Positions 12,935-26,540 of a DNA stretch of 64,000 nt are shown piece after piece. A model generated the notes under the pieces. It made no database searches. It was given only the letters and a program-made list of their open reading frames with translations, and was not told where the DNA came from. The first letter of the stretch is position 1; every line of letters begins with the position of its first letter. Position numbers and translations under genes: made by a program. The DNA is from Amborella trichopoda (lineage: Eukaryota > Streptophyta > Magnoliopsida > Amborellales > Amborellaceae): positions 4,243,086 through 4,307,085 of the forward strand of contig NW_006500340.1 of assembly GCF_000471905.2 (NCBI RefSeq), read 5' to 3'.

Positions 12935-14137
12935 ATGGCTGCTAGAGTTGCTTCACCACTCTCCTGCTTGTGCTTGTGCTTGGCCTTGTTTCTCATCAGC
13001 CTTTGGCTACCGTTCGCAACTCCTCGCAGGCTGGAAGAGGAATCCTCATCGTCAATGTCGGCGAGGTTTGAGCAATGGATGGCTCTTCATGGGCGCCAGT
13101 ACATGGATGCAAGGGAGAAGGAGCAACGCTCCCAGATATTCGAGGAAAATCTGAAATTCATAGACTCTGTGAATGCGGAGGGGCGACCTTACAAACTGAG
13201 TGCAAACAAGTTTGCAGACCTCACCAACGATGAATTCAGGGTTACACGCATGGGTTTCAAGGGTCATGAATGCGCTGCGAGGGCATCTGATGCTCCCTTC
13301 ATGTATGCCAATGTTTCAGCGCCGACCAGCATGGATTGGAGGAAGAAAGGGGCTGTTACTCCTGTCAAGGATCAAGGCCAATGCGGTTAACTATTTATTT
13401 CCTTACACTTTCTAATGAACTATATTTATGTTTCTTCTTTGGCCTGCTTTAACATATTAGCATATTGGTGTAGCTAAATGTTTAGTCAAGAAGCTTAATT
13501 TTTCAATTTCCAGTGTTACAACATGTAATTGTATGTCTCCTTCATGGACTCAGGTTGTTGTTGGGCGTTTTCGGCTGTTGCCGCCATGGAGGGCATACAC
13601 CAAATCAAAACCGGCAAGCTGGTGTCTCTATCCGAACAAGAAGTAGTAGACTGCGACACTAAAGGAGAAGATCAGGGCTGCAATGGGGGTCTCATGGATG
13701 ATGCATTCAAATTCATCATTAACAACCACGGCCTCACCACCGAGGCTAAATACCCTTACAAGGCTGTTGATGGCACGTGCAAGAAAGCATCCTCGATCGC
13801 TGCTACTATCACAGGTTACGAGGATGTTCCCACAAACAATGAGAAGGCCCTGCTCAAGGCCGTCACCAGCCAGCCCGTCTCAGTTGCCATTGATGCGAGT
13901 GGGTATGAATTCCAGTTCTACTCTGGGGGCATCTTCACCGGCAACTGTGGTACAGAACTAGACCATGGCGTGACAGCCGTGGGCTATGGAACCTCTGGTG
14001 GGACTAAATATTGGCTAGTGAAGAACTCATGGGGCGAGCAATGGGGGGAGGCAGGGTACATTAGGATGCAGCGCGATGTTGCTTCAAAAGAGGGCCTCTG
14101 TGGTATAGCAATGCAACCATCCTACCCCACTGCATAA
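12935..14137 (+). CDS. papain-family cysteine protease, SAG39/SAG12 type (array copy 2, intact hybrid)
   Basis: Exon 1 is 12935-13385, the intron is 13386-13553 and exon 2 is 13554-14137, giving 344 residues. An in-frame ATG at 12851 exists, but it lies upstream of the TATA box, and 12935 aligns with the starts of copies 1 and 3. Signal peptide, ERFNIN prodomain, GCCWAFS with Cys153, His288 and Asn308 are all intact. Exon 1 up to about 13153 follows copy 3 ([38 protein letters not shown]). From about 13178 on it follows copy 1 ([17 protein letters not shown]), and the 168-bp intron appears identical to that of copy 1. The mature region differs from copy 1 at only a few residues (for example GEQWGE instead of GKQWGE). 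It should have nearly the same activity as copy 1 but the promoter of copy 3. Confidence 0.93.
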
Positions 14138-16916
14138 ACGCCCTTCTGCATCCTCTCATGAGCTTGTATATATTATGCTCGTCATGCGTTTATTGTTGAC
14201 ACCAAATGGATATATGCCAAACAAGCTATTTATAAATAATTTTATGTGAATGCATTACTGATGTGCATGTGTTTCTAAATTCACCCTTTAGAGTAAATAG
14301 AGCTCATAAAGCATTAGTGCCCTTCCAAAGTGCTCAACAAAGTGTGTAGGTAACAACACACACATAGGAGTCTATTGTGGTTGAGTTCGGGGCTAGCAAG
14401 AAAGGGGCTGGGTTTGTGGTGGTAGTACCTCGACACCCTAGTCATCACGTTGTGGTTTTCATTCCCATAGACACCACGCTACTAACACCTTCAAGAAACT
14501 AATGCTTAAACTATTTGGAAAAACAGGTAGGGGCTGTCTTCCTTATTGAATTATCCAAAAAATAAAATAAAATTTAGAGCTATTCAAAATCATTACTTCT
14601 ATGTGTTTCTATAAAAATTGGAAGTATTATGGCCTTCGGGTAAAATCAGAAGGGGTTTCTTGAAGAGATACTAGGAAACCCTAATGAAATTTTTATATGG
14701 AGATCAAGGAGATGTAACACGCATCCTGTTTGGAGTTACCCTGTTATGGTTATGGGAATTTTTTGCATAGAGAGAGAAAGTGAGTAGAAGGACCTCTTGT
14801 AGTGAGGAGAGAGAGCGAGGAATAAATACCCTTATACTATGTAGAATAAAAAATACACAAATATCTCTAGGAAAGAAAAGGCGAAGATAAACTCTAGTTA
14901 CTTTACCACGTCTTTTTCTTAACGTTAGGAAAAGCTTGACATTGAGCTTGTTGAATTCATTGCATCTTTCACAGGATTCTTATGAACTGGTTGTTAATCT
15001 TGCCATTCACTGGGGTACTTTTTCCGCTCGAATAAATCAATTAATGAAACACTTGATGTACAACACTATTATCAAGCATAACCTTGATTTCTTATTGGAG
15101 CTCAAAGAGCTCTATTATACAAGATATAGGCGGCGTATCTTCCTCTTTACAGTTAATTATCAAAATTTGTGGTACACAATATATCTAAATATCTTCTCTG
15201 TGTGATCATGAAGATTCAGATTTCATGTCGATTTCTTCGATTAGGGGCACCTCTTGCTTGGGCACTGGCATTTTCTAATCATTAAAACTGCTGATCTATT
15301 TGCCTGATCTAGAAGTAAATATTTCTTGCCATGATATATGATCTTTATTTGATGATTCATAGTCTCCAATCTGCAATGTATCCAACATCTCAAAAGTATG
15401 ATTTGATTGTGATGAATTGATCTTCCGATGGGTCTTGGATATCATTGCGAAATGTTGTAATATAAATTGGAGTACATTGTTCTAAGGATTCCCCACTATT
15501 CTTTCACATTGTAAGGAAACTTGAAGTCCCTCATTTTAAACCCTTAGCTAAAAGCATGAATGCGTATTTGAGACAACTCTTAACACTAGGATAGGCGAAT
15601 GGTTTCAAAAGAGAATTAAAATGATTTTGGGTCCCTAAAACCATAGACCTACGTTTGATCGTCCCTGATTCCCCTTGTTTTATTTTTGGAAAACAGATTT
15701 GTATCTAATTTCCTAGAATTATAAATTCAAATAAACCATCAGGTCTATGTAAAGTGTATAGACCTCACCAATTTAAATGAAAATGATGTTTAACCCATTC
15801 CTACCTTTTTATTGTCTATATTACAATATTTATCCTTGTTTCCTTTTCCAATGATACCTCATCTCAATTTAGAAAAGGTAACCCTCCCTTTTCATCACTT
15901 GCAGACCCCTTCCTCCTCCTCCGTTCTCTTTCTCTCCTCACAAGTAGTTTAAACTTTAAACATGGTATCCCAAATTCCATTTGGACGATGGGGTCGTTAT
16001 TAACAAAAAAAAAAAAAGGATAAACATTAAAATTGCACAATAAAACTGTTGGAAATGGTTTAATGTCTTTTACTTCTTACTTGGAGGGAGTTTATGGGTT
16101 ATTTGGGATTACAGTTATAGAAAGGTTGGTATATGCTTTTTTTTGTTCTTTTATTCCTTGCCATTTTCAGAGATAAGTAAAAAGATACCAATATTATCAT
16201 ATAGTAAAATCCAAGATCCCCTTAGCTATAGAGTGGTCTTGCAACATAACGAAGTTGTTTCTTCTCCCTAATAAGCAAGGATCAGTTGAAATTTCAAAGT
16301 GCTCTGCAAGATCACCTAGCATTTTCTTATGACTAAAGGAAATGGGTGATTCAAATTTCAATAATAAGTTGAGAAAACCTTCCGAATAGGTAGTCGCTAT
16401 AATGAATAGTAATATAGATGAAATTATAGCCGTCAGATCTTCATCGTATAGTTCAGAATGCATATCATTATATAAATTTTAATATTTTTTTTAGAAATGA
16501 GATCATAATTAAATTTTAGACGTGTACTAAAAAAAGAGGGTGCACAATTAAAAAATATTTAAAAAATATATCTCGAAATATAAAATGATCGAAATACCCC
16601 TAAAAAATAACGGGGGCAATTTGGCTATTTTAAATATTGAAAATAATTTTTTTATATCTTTATATGGTGCGAAATTGTGTTAGGTATATACACCCAAAAT
16701 TTCATCTTAATCAGATTTATAGAAAAAAATTAAAATTAAAATAGTGATATGTATTTTGATCTACTCGATGAAGATTTGACGTCTGGGATTCCACCTATAT
16801 TACTATTCATTATAGCTGCCAAGTATTTGTTAGCTTTTTCCAATAAATATACAACAGATGACCATAGAAGAAATGAAGGAATGTTCTCATGGGTAACACA
16901 AACATCAATTCAAAGG

Positions 16917-17272
16917 ATGGGTGGATTGAGAGGAACCACCAAAATGATATGGGATCCCGATCCGAATGGACCCAAAACCATCATACCTGGACCAAAAAAA
17001 TATAGTGTGGGATCCGAACTTGGACTCGGACCCGACTTAAAAATTATAATATCAATGTATTTAACTATGTTTCAATATATTTCATATATTGAGACCCAAA
17101 AAACAGTACCGGATTCTAATTCAGACTTGGACCCAAACAACCTAACTGGACCCAAACCCGAATAGTGTTCGGGTCCATGATTTGAACCCAGACACTTGCC
17201 GGGTTCAATGTTTGGACCCTACCCGGTACCGGTTTACCCATTTGGTCCCAGGTCGGGTCCATCGCCACCCCT
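16917..17272. mobile_element. hAT-like short element, spacer copy 2
   Basis: Duplicate of the 11291-11648 element, carried along with the spacer. The ends GGGTGGATTGAG and ATCGCCACCCCTAG are retained. Confidence 0.45.
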
Positions 17273-17442
17273 AGACCAAAGCTTGTCACGACTTTGGTAA
17301 GTTTGTCCCACCCTCCATCTTCACAACCGGTGACCACAATGAGATATACTACAGTAGTATAACACCACCCTCGCTTTCGGATGTCAAAACTGAATGGTTG
17401 CGTTGTGCTTTTCCCACTCTCAAATACCTCAACAAATTTTGA

Positions 17443-17755
17443 ATGGAGGCGCCACAGTTCCTAAAAATTTTAAAAAATTAGAGCTTACCTCCAAATAGAG
17501 TCGAGAAATATGGTTTCAATACAGGAAATATTTGTAACAGCCTTAAAATATATTTTCTTCTTTATTTATAAAGTTTAAAGCTTAAAAAATAATGTAGACC
17601 AATAGATCTATGAAAACTAGAAAATCTTGAAAATTGAAAGTCCAAAACTGTGTTACAAAATATATTATTTCTAAATCTTGAGATCCTTTTTTTTTTCATT
17701 TCCATGCATCATGATATTGAGATGATCAATTTAAGGATATTTGGGCATCAAAACA
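17443..17755 (-). mobile_element. MITE family A remnant, spacer copy 2
   Basis: Duplicate of the 11819-12125 remnant; it shares the same decayed ends, so it arrived by spacer duplication and not by a second insertion. Confidence 0.5.
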
Positions 17756-18483
17756 ACCGGTTACATTACATCATTGGAGGTCCGAGGTCTCCATCCTCGG
17801 ACGGCCTATAATGTGGTTGAACACCACAATGTGGGCAATCTAGGGATGGGGACGTCGGACTGCTAAATTGATTGAGCCTAAATGAGCAGGCTGAGATTTC
17901 CATCCTCTGGACCACCTAAGCATACCACCACAATCTAAGCAGTCCAAGGATGGGTACCTCGGGCCAGACGCCAAATATCCTAAAACATAGAATACAATGA
18001 AGAAACCTAAAAAAAAAAATGAAATATTAAAACCGTTCGGGGACGGTATCCTCGGACCGAGAGGCATTTTAAAAAATAAAATAAAAATTGTATAGTAACC
18101 AACCTTGTGATTTATAACTCATTTTGATTCATTTTGCATTTTACTTTTTTTTGGTTATATCTAAATGGGTCTAAATAATATTACCCTAGAGAGACCTTGA
18201 GAAAAAGATAAAAGGGACAATATTTTAAGGAGAGGGGAAAAAAGCAAATTAAAGATCAAAGTATGTTGTAACATTAAATTTAGAAAAAAAGGATCAAAAT
18301 TGTAGCGAGATGCACTCGAAACCAAAAGGATGATCTTCGTGGGATACAAGCTAAACAGATTAACGTAAACGGTGGAGAGCATTGCTACAGAAAGTGAAGA
18401 GAGCGAAGTATGTCACAATCGTTTGGGTGTTTGTGTTGGGACGCAGCGGGTGAGTTCTAATGGAGATTAGGAAGTTATGTATG

Positions 18484-18492
18484 TATATATAG
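18484..18492 (+). promoter_or_regulatory. TATA box of protease copy 3
   Basis: TATATATAG, about 71 bp upstream of the ATG at 18563, in a promoter nearly identical to that of copy 2. Confidence 0.6.
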
Positions 18493-18562
18493 CTCAATAC
18501 ACTAGCCAAATGCTTCATTGTAAATACATTAAGCATTCCAAAATGAAAAACATTCAGTCGCA

Positions 18563-20198
18563 ATGGCTGCTAGAGTTGCTTCACCACTTTCTTGTTTGTG
18601 CTTGTGTTTGGCCTTGTTTCTCATCAGCCTTTGGCTACCGTTTGCAACTCCTCGCAGGCTGGAAGAGGAATCCTCATCGTCAATGTCGGCGAGGTTTGAG
18701 CAATGGATGGCTCTTCATGGCCGCCAGTACATGGATGCACAAGAGAAGGAGCAACGCTCCCAGATATTCGAGGAAAATCTGAAATTCATAGACTCTGTGA
18801 ATGCGGGGGGCCGACCTTACAAACTGAGCGCGAACAAGTTTGCAGACCTCACCAACGATGAATTCAGGGCCATGCACATGGGCTTCAAGGGTCATGAATG
18901 CCCCACGAGGGCATCTGATGCTCCCTTCATGTATGCCAATGTTTCAGCACCGGCCAGCATGGATTGGAGGAAAAAAGGGGCTGTTACTCAAGTCAAGGAT
19001 CAAGGCCAATGTGGTAAACCATTAATTTCTTTATACTTTCTAAGGCCCTACCATGACTCGACCCAGACTGGTGTAAGCAAATCCAAGTTCTCCCGAGTTA
19101 GGTGTACAACTCGATGATTAAAAAGCTAACAAAATTTAAAAAATGTTAGCTTGTTTTACAAAATTCTAAAAATTCTCAATCTATCCCGCAAAGATTGGCG
19201 TGTGTTTTTATCATAATTAATATTTTTATAGTTTTCTCTTTTTTAGGAATTTTTAAAATGTCCGAAACTGTATATCAGTTTTTTAAATCTATTTTTTCTC
19301 TGTTTTAGAGCATGTTTTAACTTTTAAGAGTTGTTTTAGGTTTCAGTTTACTTTTAGTACAAGATTTTTATTTTGTCAATTTTTTTAAAGCCAAAAGGCC
19401 TTGGATTCAGCCGAGTAACTCGCCTTGGCCAAGCGAGTCATTTTTGATGAACTATCTTTTCCTTTCTTCTTTGGCTTTCTTGGATAGATTAACACTGTCG
19501 TGTATCCTTCATGTTCTAACAATTTAACCAAGGAATTGAACCTTAAATTAAGAATTAATTACCAATGTTATAGACTGTAATGCTTTTTCTTCTTTATGGA
19601 CGTAGGTTGTTGTTGGGCATTTTCTGCTGTTGCTGCCGTGGAGGGCATAACCCAAATCAAGACTGGGAAGTTGGTATCTCTATCTGAGCAAGAAGTGGTA
19701 GACTGTGACACCAAAGGAGAAGATCAGGGCTGCAATGGAGGCTTCATGGATGATGCATTCGAGTTTATCATAAACAACCACGGCCTGACCACCGAGGCTA
19801 AATACCCCTACAAGGCAGTTGATGGTACGTGCAACACCAAAAAGGCATCCTCCGGTGCTGCTAAAATCACAGGATATGAGGATGTTCCTACAAACAATGA
19901 GAAGGCACTGGTCAAGGCCGTTGCCAACCAGCCCGTCTCCGTCGCCATTGACGCGAGTGGGTATGAATTCCAGTTCTACTCTGGGGGTGTCTTCAATGGC
20001 GATTGTGGTACAGAGCTAGACCATGGTGTAACTGCAGTAGGGTATGGAGTTTCTAGTGATGGGACTAAATATTGGCTAGTGAAAAATTCATGGGGCGAGG
20101 AATGGGGAGAGAAAGGATACATAAGGATGCAGCGGGATGTTGCCTCAAAAGAGGGCCTTTGTGGCATAGCGATGGAAGCGTCCTACCCTACTGCATAA
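18563..20198 (+). CDS. papain-family cysteine protease, SAG39/SAG12 type (array copy 3, intact)
   Basis: Exon 1 is 18563-19013, the intron is 19014-19605 (592 bp) and exon 2 is 19606-20198; the product is 347 residues. Signal peptide, ERFNIN prodomain and NVS glycosylation sequon before the mature start are present. Catalytic residues are Cys153 in GCCWAFS, His290 in LDHGV and Asn311 in KNSWG. It differs from copies 1 and 2 by a longer loop (TCNTKKASS) and an extra residue near the active site ([10 protein letters not shown]), and ends in AMEASYPTA. The intron contains about 400 bp of extra sequence absent from copies 1 and 2. It probably represents the parental B gene that donated the 5' part of copy 2. 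Confidence 0.92.
19043..19446. mobile_element. insertion inside the intron of copy 3
   Basis: Flanking intron sequence (ACTTTCTA before, ATGAACTAT after) is continuous in copies 1 and 2 (around 7634-7643) but interrupted here by about 400 bp. The insert begins AGGCCCTACCATGACTCG and ends CCAAGCGAGTCATTTTTG, so ATGACTCG / CGAGTCAT form short terminal inverted repeats. Related inserts occupy the same place in copies 4 and 5. Family unknown. Confidence 0.55.
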
Positions 20199-20739
20199 CT
20201 GCCCTTTTACATCTTGTTGTTTATATTATGTTTGTGATGCTTGTGTTGTGAGGTTGCATGCCAAACAGGCTATTTCAATAGTTTTATGAAGATACTTCTC
20301 ATATGCATGTGTGTTGTTTATGGTGACCGCAACGACATTAATAACTTTCCAAAAAGCACACTCGTAGCAGGTAGGGTGTACAATCATGCACTTATTGCTA
20401 AGTGTCTTTTTATAAAAGAGCGCGAATACTCTGCTCCTTCATCTCATAGTTCAGTTCTACTCCCCAAGGCAGATGACCTACTTGAAAGGATTTTTTCGAT
20501 TTGAAATTTTGGGAATTATTTATGATTCACTAGATGATTATTCTTGGAAACAATATATATTGAAATTTAAGTTTTTTAACATTTAGATCTCGCCCTCCCA
20601 AAACTTGTCTATTCTAAATTGAGACATTTATTTTTAAAGTTTTTAGAGGTTGCAATTAGAAAATCTCTTTTATTGATGACTATGTACTAAAAAGGTTATA
20701 TCTCCAAATTTTGAGGGCCTAAATGTTATCACCATCAGA
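20199..20739. repeat. 3' flank of copy 3, repeated behind copy 4
   Basis: No gene. The stretch near 20440-20520 (GTTCAGTTCTACTCCC, GGATTTTTTCGATTTGAAATTTTGG) recurs at 27525-27600, so copies 3 and 4 were duplicated with their downstream DNA. It is unlike the 3' flank of copies 1 and 2. Confidence 0.65.
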
Positions 20740-21880
20740 ACTTGTCTCAACTATTTTAGTCGGCTACACAAATCTTTGTCTGTCATTCCGCTCTATCAAA
20801 GGTCATACCCTCAATAAGGCCATAAGTCTTCATATCTTTTCTTACTACTTTCAACTATGTCATTTTGGGCTTACCTTTTCCCTGTTTGAGCCTTCCACTT
20901 GAACCAACTCACAACTCCTCACAGGTACTATACTGAGAATATGGTGCATATGGCTAACCCAGTTAAGTCTACTTTATCTTATCTTATCACCTATTGGAGC
21001 AACATCTAAGTTCTCTCGAATGTATGTATTTTAAATTTTATACCTTCTTGTTTTGTCACTCATCTCAACATCATCATCTCAGCTACACTCATCCTATGGG
21101 TATTTTGATTATTGACCGCCTAATATTTCGTGCAATAAAGCAAAGGTGGTCTCATAGCAATCCTATGGAACTTCTCTTTCAGCTTCATTGGTATACAACG
21201 ATCACATAAAATTACGCTTGTACATCTCCACTTCACCCACCTAACTCTATATGAAACGTTTTCTTTAATATCTCTATTTTCAAGGATTATCGACCCATGA
21301 TATAAAAAAAGCGCTTTTTTGGTATTTCATAGCCGTCAATCTTAATTACTTTCTCACATCTACTCCTACTTGCATTCTATATATTATGATTTAGTCAGAC
21401 TAATATTGAAACTTTTAGATTCTAGAGCACCCCTCCAAAGTTCTAATTTTGTATTGACTCTGCTTTGGGTCTCATTGATCAAAACAACTTCATCAGCAGC
21501 AACATACACCACAGTACCTCGTCTTGTAAGTATGTCGGTAAGTCATATGTAATTAAGATAAAGAGGTATCGGCTCAACACTAATGCCTAATGTAAACCTA
21601 TGGTCACTTAAAACTTAGTCTTCTCTTACTAATTGTACACATATTAATTAGAACTCCCTCGTAAATATCTCTCACCAAGTCGATATAGATAGTCATTTCT
21701 TTTCCAACACGTATCAAATTAAATCTCGAAGTACTTTATCGTGAGCTTCTCTAGATCAATAAAAACCATGTATAAGTTTTTTTATTTGCTCTAAACTTCT
21801 CAATCAGTTGTCCAAGCAGAAAAATAGTTTCAATTGTTGCTCTCCCCGTATGATCTATATAATGTCTAACACTTTTACGG
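20740..21880 (-). pseudogene. decayed LINE reverse transcriptase remnant, copy 1
   Basis: On the minus strand, short pieces read like plant LINE RT: a degenerate active-site region VAADEVVLINE in place of the usual ADD box, followed by ETQSRVNTKLELWRGALESK, a phrase typical of these RTs. The region around 21120-21200 reads like the downstream KLKxKFYRTAxRP... segment. There are many stops and frameshifts. The same remnant occurs at 27820-29010, so the insertion predates duplication of the copy 3 / copy 4 region. Confidence 0.55.
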
Positions 21881-22996
21881 TTCCAATATATTAACTGATT
21901 TTAAAGAAATTTTATTTCATAATAAATAATTCATACATTGAATCTATAATTATCCAATAAATTCCAATTAAAGAAACAAACATTATAATATCTCGATAAA
22001 ACTTCCCGCCAATAATATCCCTATAATGACAATTGCTACCGTGGTATGAGACGGCAAAGAGTCTCTAGGGATGAACGATATGAAATTTCCTGCAGTATTA
22101 TAACACCTCCCTGGTCATCAGACATTAAAAATAGATGGCTGCAGTCCGTTTTCCCATGACCCAAAAAAAAAAAAAACAAAAACCAAAAAACAAAAGAAAA
22201 ATGGTTTGATAGGGCTATAGCTCTATAAAAACAAGTAAAGCCTCACCACATAACTCATCAAAAATTGCAATTCAAGCATTAGAAAACCTTTACATCGACC
22301 ATCTTGGCTTGAACATTATGGTTGTGAAAAGAAAAAGGATTTCAAGCTCCAAAAATTGTGTATATTGTAACAAATTATCCAAACCATTCATTTCGCCCTA
22401 AAAGTAAATGTTCATAAATCCGCAAGATCTGTACCATTTTTTGAGTTTTGAATTTCATTGTTGATGATAAAAATTGATTTTAGAGCATCATAGTGATTTT
22501 GGTTCCCCAAAGTTCTTTCCAAATAACAATTTGTGGTGAGGCTTTATTTAATTTTCATAAATCCTAGGTCATATAAAAACCTCATCCAAAGCAAAATAAA
22601 TAAAATAAATAAATAGAGAATTTGACAATTTTTTAGAGAAATGAACACAACCCAGCCGTCTGCCATTGAAATTCAGCAGCTTGGGTGATGTCAAAGTGAC
22701 CTAGGGAAGTCCACTGTGCACAGACCGATTGGCATTGCATGTAACGGGAGACTCGTTGAAAACACTAATCACAATGGAATATGCCCACAAAACAACAGTC
22801 ATACAAAAAATTGATAATACAGGAGAAATCTAGAGATACAGATAGAATCGACAGCATATTAAGAGATAGAGGGAGAATGAGGGAATAGAGAGAGAGAGGA
22901 AGAGAGAGAATAGAGAGAGAATATGTCACAATGGTTTGGATGGTTATGTGGGGATGTAGCCGGCGAGTTCTAACGGAGAGTAGGAAGTTATGTATG
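21881..22996. other. upstream region of protease copy 4
   Basis: No gene. Contains the conserved upstream block (22090-22143, GCAGTATTATAACACCTCCC), a diverged MITE-like segment at about 22205-22567 and a GA-rich tract at 22850-22925. A TATATATAT run at 22997-23005 is in the TATA position relative to the copy 4 start. Confidence 0.55.
22205..22567. mobile_element. MITE-like element, possibly diverged family A
   Basis: Length and internal layout resemble family A, and the ends AAAGCCTCACCAC / GTGGTGAGGCTTTAT are inverted repeats. Sequence similarity to the other copies is low, so membership of the family is uncertain. Confidence 0.35.
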
Positions 22997-23084
22997 TATA
23001 TATATGCTCAATACAATAGCCAAATGCTTCATTGCAAACACATTGTTTAATTAAGCATTCCAAAAGGAATAACATTTACTCACA

Positions 23085-24735
<1,651 letters not shown>

Positions 24736-25179
24736 GCCTCCTTCTACATCCTCTCATGCACTTCTTCTGTACATTTTCCTCCTCTTGCATAACCACTTGT
24801 AAAATACGCTCAACACACATTCATGCCCAAAGGTATATAATAAGATTGTTTAGAAAGGTTTATAATAAGATTGTTTATTTTTAGGACTATTTAGAGGAAA
24901 GAGTAGGTCACGATTACTCTTTACCAGTGTTTAAAAAAACGCTGAGTCGTCCGGTTCGATTCGGGAATCGCTATGGACGGATCGAATCGGTGAAAAAAAC
25001 GGGAAGCGTCCGGTTTTAGAGAGAACCGGACGATTCTGTACAGTGACTCGCCGATTCACGGTACGAAATCGGCGAGTCCCGTACGGATTTATTTATTTAT
25101 TTTATTTATTTATTTATTTTTATTTTTTTTTTTATTTTTGTTTTTATTTTTATTTTTATTTTTATTTTTTTTTTTTTGT

Positions 25180-26540
25180 TAATCCATGATAGATTTTTTT
25201 GTAATATTTGATCGATTTTTTTGTAATACTTGATCGATTTTTTTGTAATACTTGATCGATTTTTTTGTAATCCATGATCGAATTGTTTTTTTTTTTTTAA
25301 TAATCCATGATCGAATTTTATGTAATCCATGATCGAATTTTATGTAATCCATGATCGAATTTTATGTAATCCATGATCGAATTTTTTGTAATCCATGATA
25401 GAATTTTTTGTAATCCATGATCGAATTTTTTNNNNNNNNNNNNNNNNNNNNNNNNNNNNNNNNNNNNNNNNNNNNNNNNNNNNNNNNNNNNNNNNNNNNN
25501 NNNNNNNNNNNNNNNNNNNNNNNNNNNNNNNNNNNNNNNNNNNNNNNNNNNNNNNNNNNNNNNNNNNNNNNNNNNNNNNNNNNNNNNNNNNNNNNNNNNN
25601 NNNNNNNNNNNNNNNNNNNNNNNNNNNNNNNNNNNNNNNNNNNNNNNNNNNNNNNNNNNNNNNNNNNNNNNNNNNNNNNNNNNNNNNNNNNNNNNNNNNN
25701 NNNNNNNNNNNNNNNNNNNNNNNNNNNNNNNNNNNNNNNNNNNNNNNNNNNNNNNNNNNNNNNNNNNNNNNNNNNNNNNNNNNNNNNNNNNNNNNNNNNN
25801 NNNNNNNNNNNNNNNNNNNNNNNNNNNNNNNNNNNNNNNNNNNNNNNNNNNNNNNNNNNNNNNNNNNNNNNNNNNNNNNNNNNNNNNNNNNNNNNNNNNN
25901 NNNNNNNNNNNNNNNNNNNNNNNNNNNNNNNNNNNNNNNNNNNNNNNNNNNNNNNNNNNNNNNNNNNNNNNNNNNNNNNNNNNNNNNNNNNNNNNNNNNN
26001 NNNNNNNNNNNNNNNNNNNNNNNNNNNNNNNNNNNNNNNNNNNNNNNNNNNNNNNNNNNNNNNNNNNNNNNNNNNNNNNNNNNNNNNNNNNNNNNNNNNN
26101 NNNNNNNNNNNNNNNNNNNNNNNNNNNNNNNNNNNNNNNNNNNNNNNNNNNNNNNNNNNNNNNNNNNNNNNNNNNNNNNNNNNNNNNNNNNNNNNNNNNN
26201 NATATAATCCATGATCGAATTTTATGTAATCCATGATCGAATTTTATGTAATCCATGATCGAATTGTTTGTAATCCATGATCGAATTGTTTGTAATCCAT
26301 GATCGAATTTTTTGTAATCCATGATTGAATTTTTTGAAAATTTGTGATTTTTTTTTTTAATCCATGATCGAATTTTTTTTGTAATCCATGATAGATTTTT
26401 TTTGAAAATTTATGATTTTTTTTTTAATCCATGATCGAATTTTTTTTGTAATCCATGATAGAATTTTTTGAAAATTTGTGATTTTTTTTTTTAAATCCAT
26501 GATCGATTTTTTTGAAAATTTGTTAATTTTTTTTTAATCC
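25180..26540. repeat. 22-bp minisatellite inside the hAT element
   Basis: Repeats of AATCCATGATCGAATTTTTTGT and close variants run up to both sides of the gap, mixed with T-tracts. The unit is not a multiple of three, so the apparent open frames through it are artefacts. The array is probably longer than assembled. Confidence 0.85.
25432..26201. other. assembly gap (770 N)
   Basis: A run of N within the 22-bp minisatellite. The collapsed repeat is the likely reason for the gap, and the true length is unknown. Confidence 0.99.

Larger units (their letters stand above)
14138..18483. repeat. inter-gene spacer, second copy of the duplicated A-B spacer
   Basis: No gene. It is homologous to 8362-12859 over its whole length and in the same order, with scattered substitutions and small deletions (for example loss of the local duplication near 9450 and of about 60 bp near 15667). 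The offset between matching positions falls from 5776 bp at the genes' introns to about 5628 bp at the next gene start, showing net loss here relative to the first spacer. Confidence 0.85.

Noticed and set aside
25318-26322. Long open frames on both strands through the gap (DHGLxKIRSW-type repeats)
   Set aside because: They run through N bases and a 22-bp satellite that reads in all three frames; not coding.
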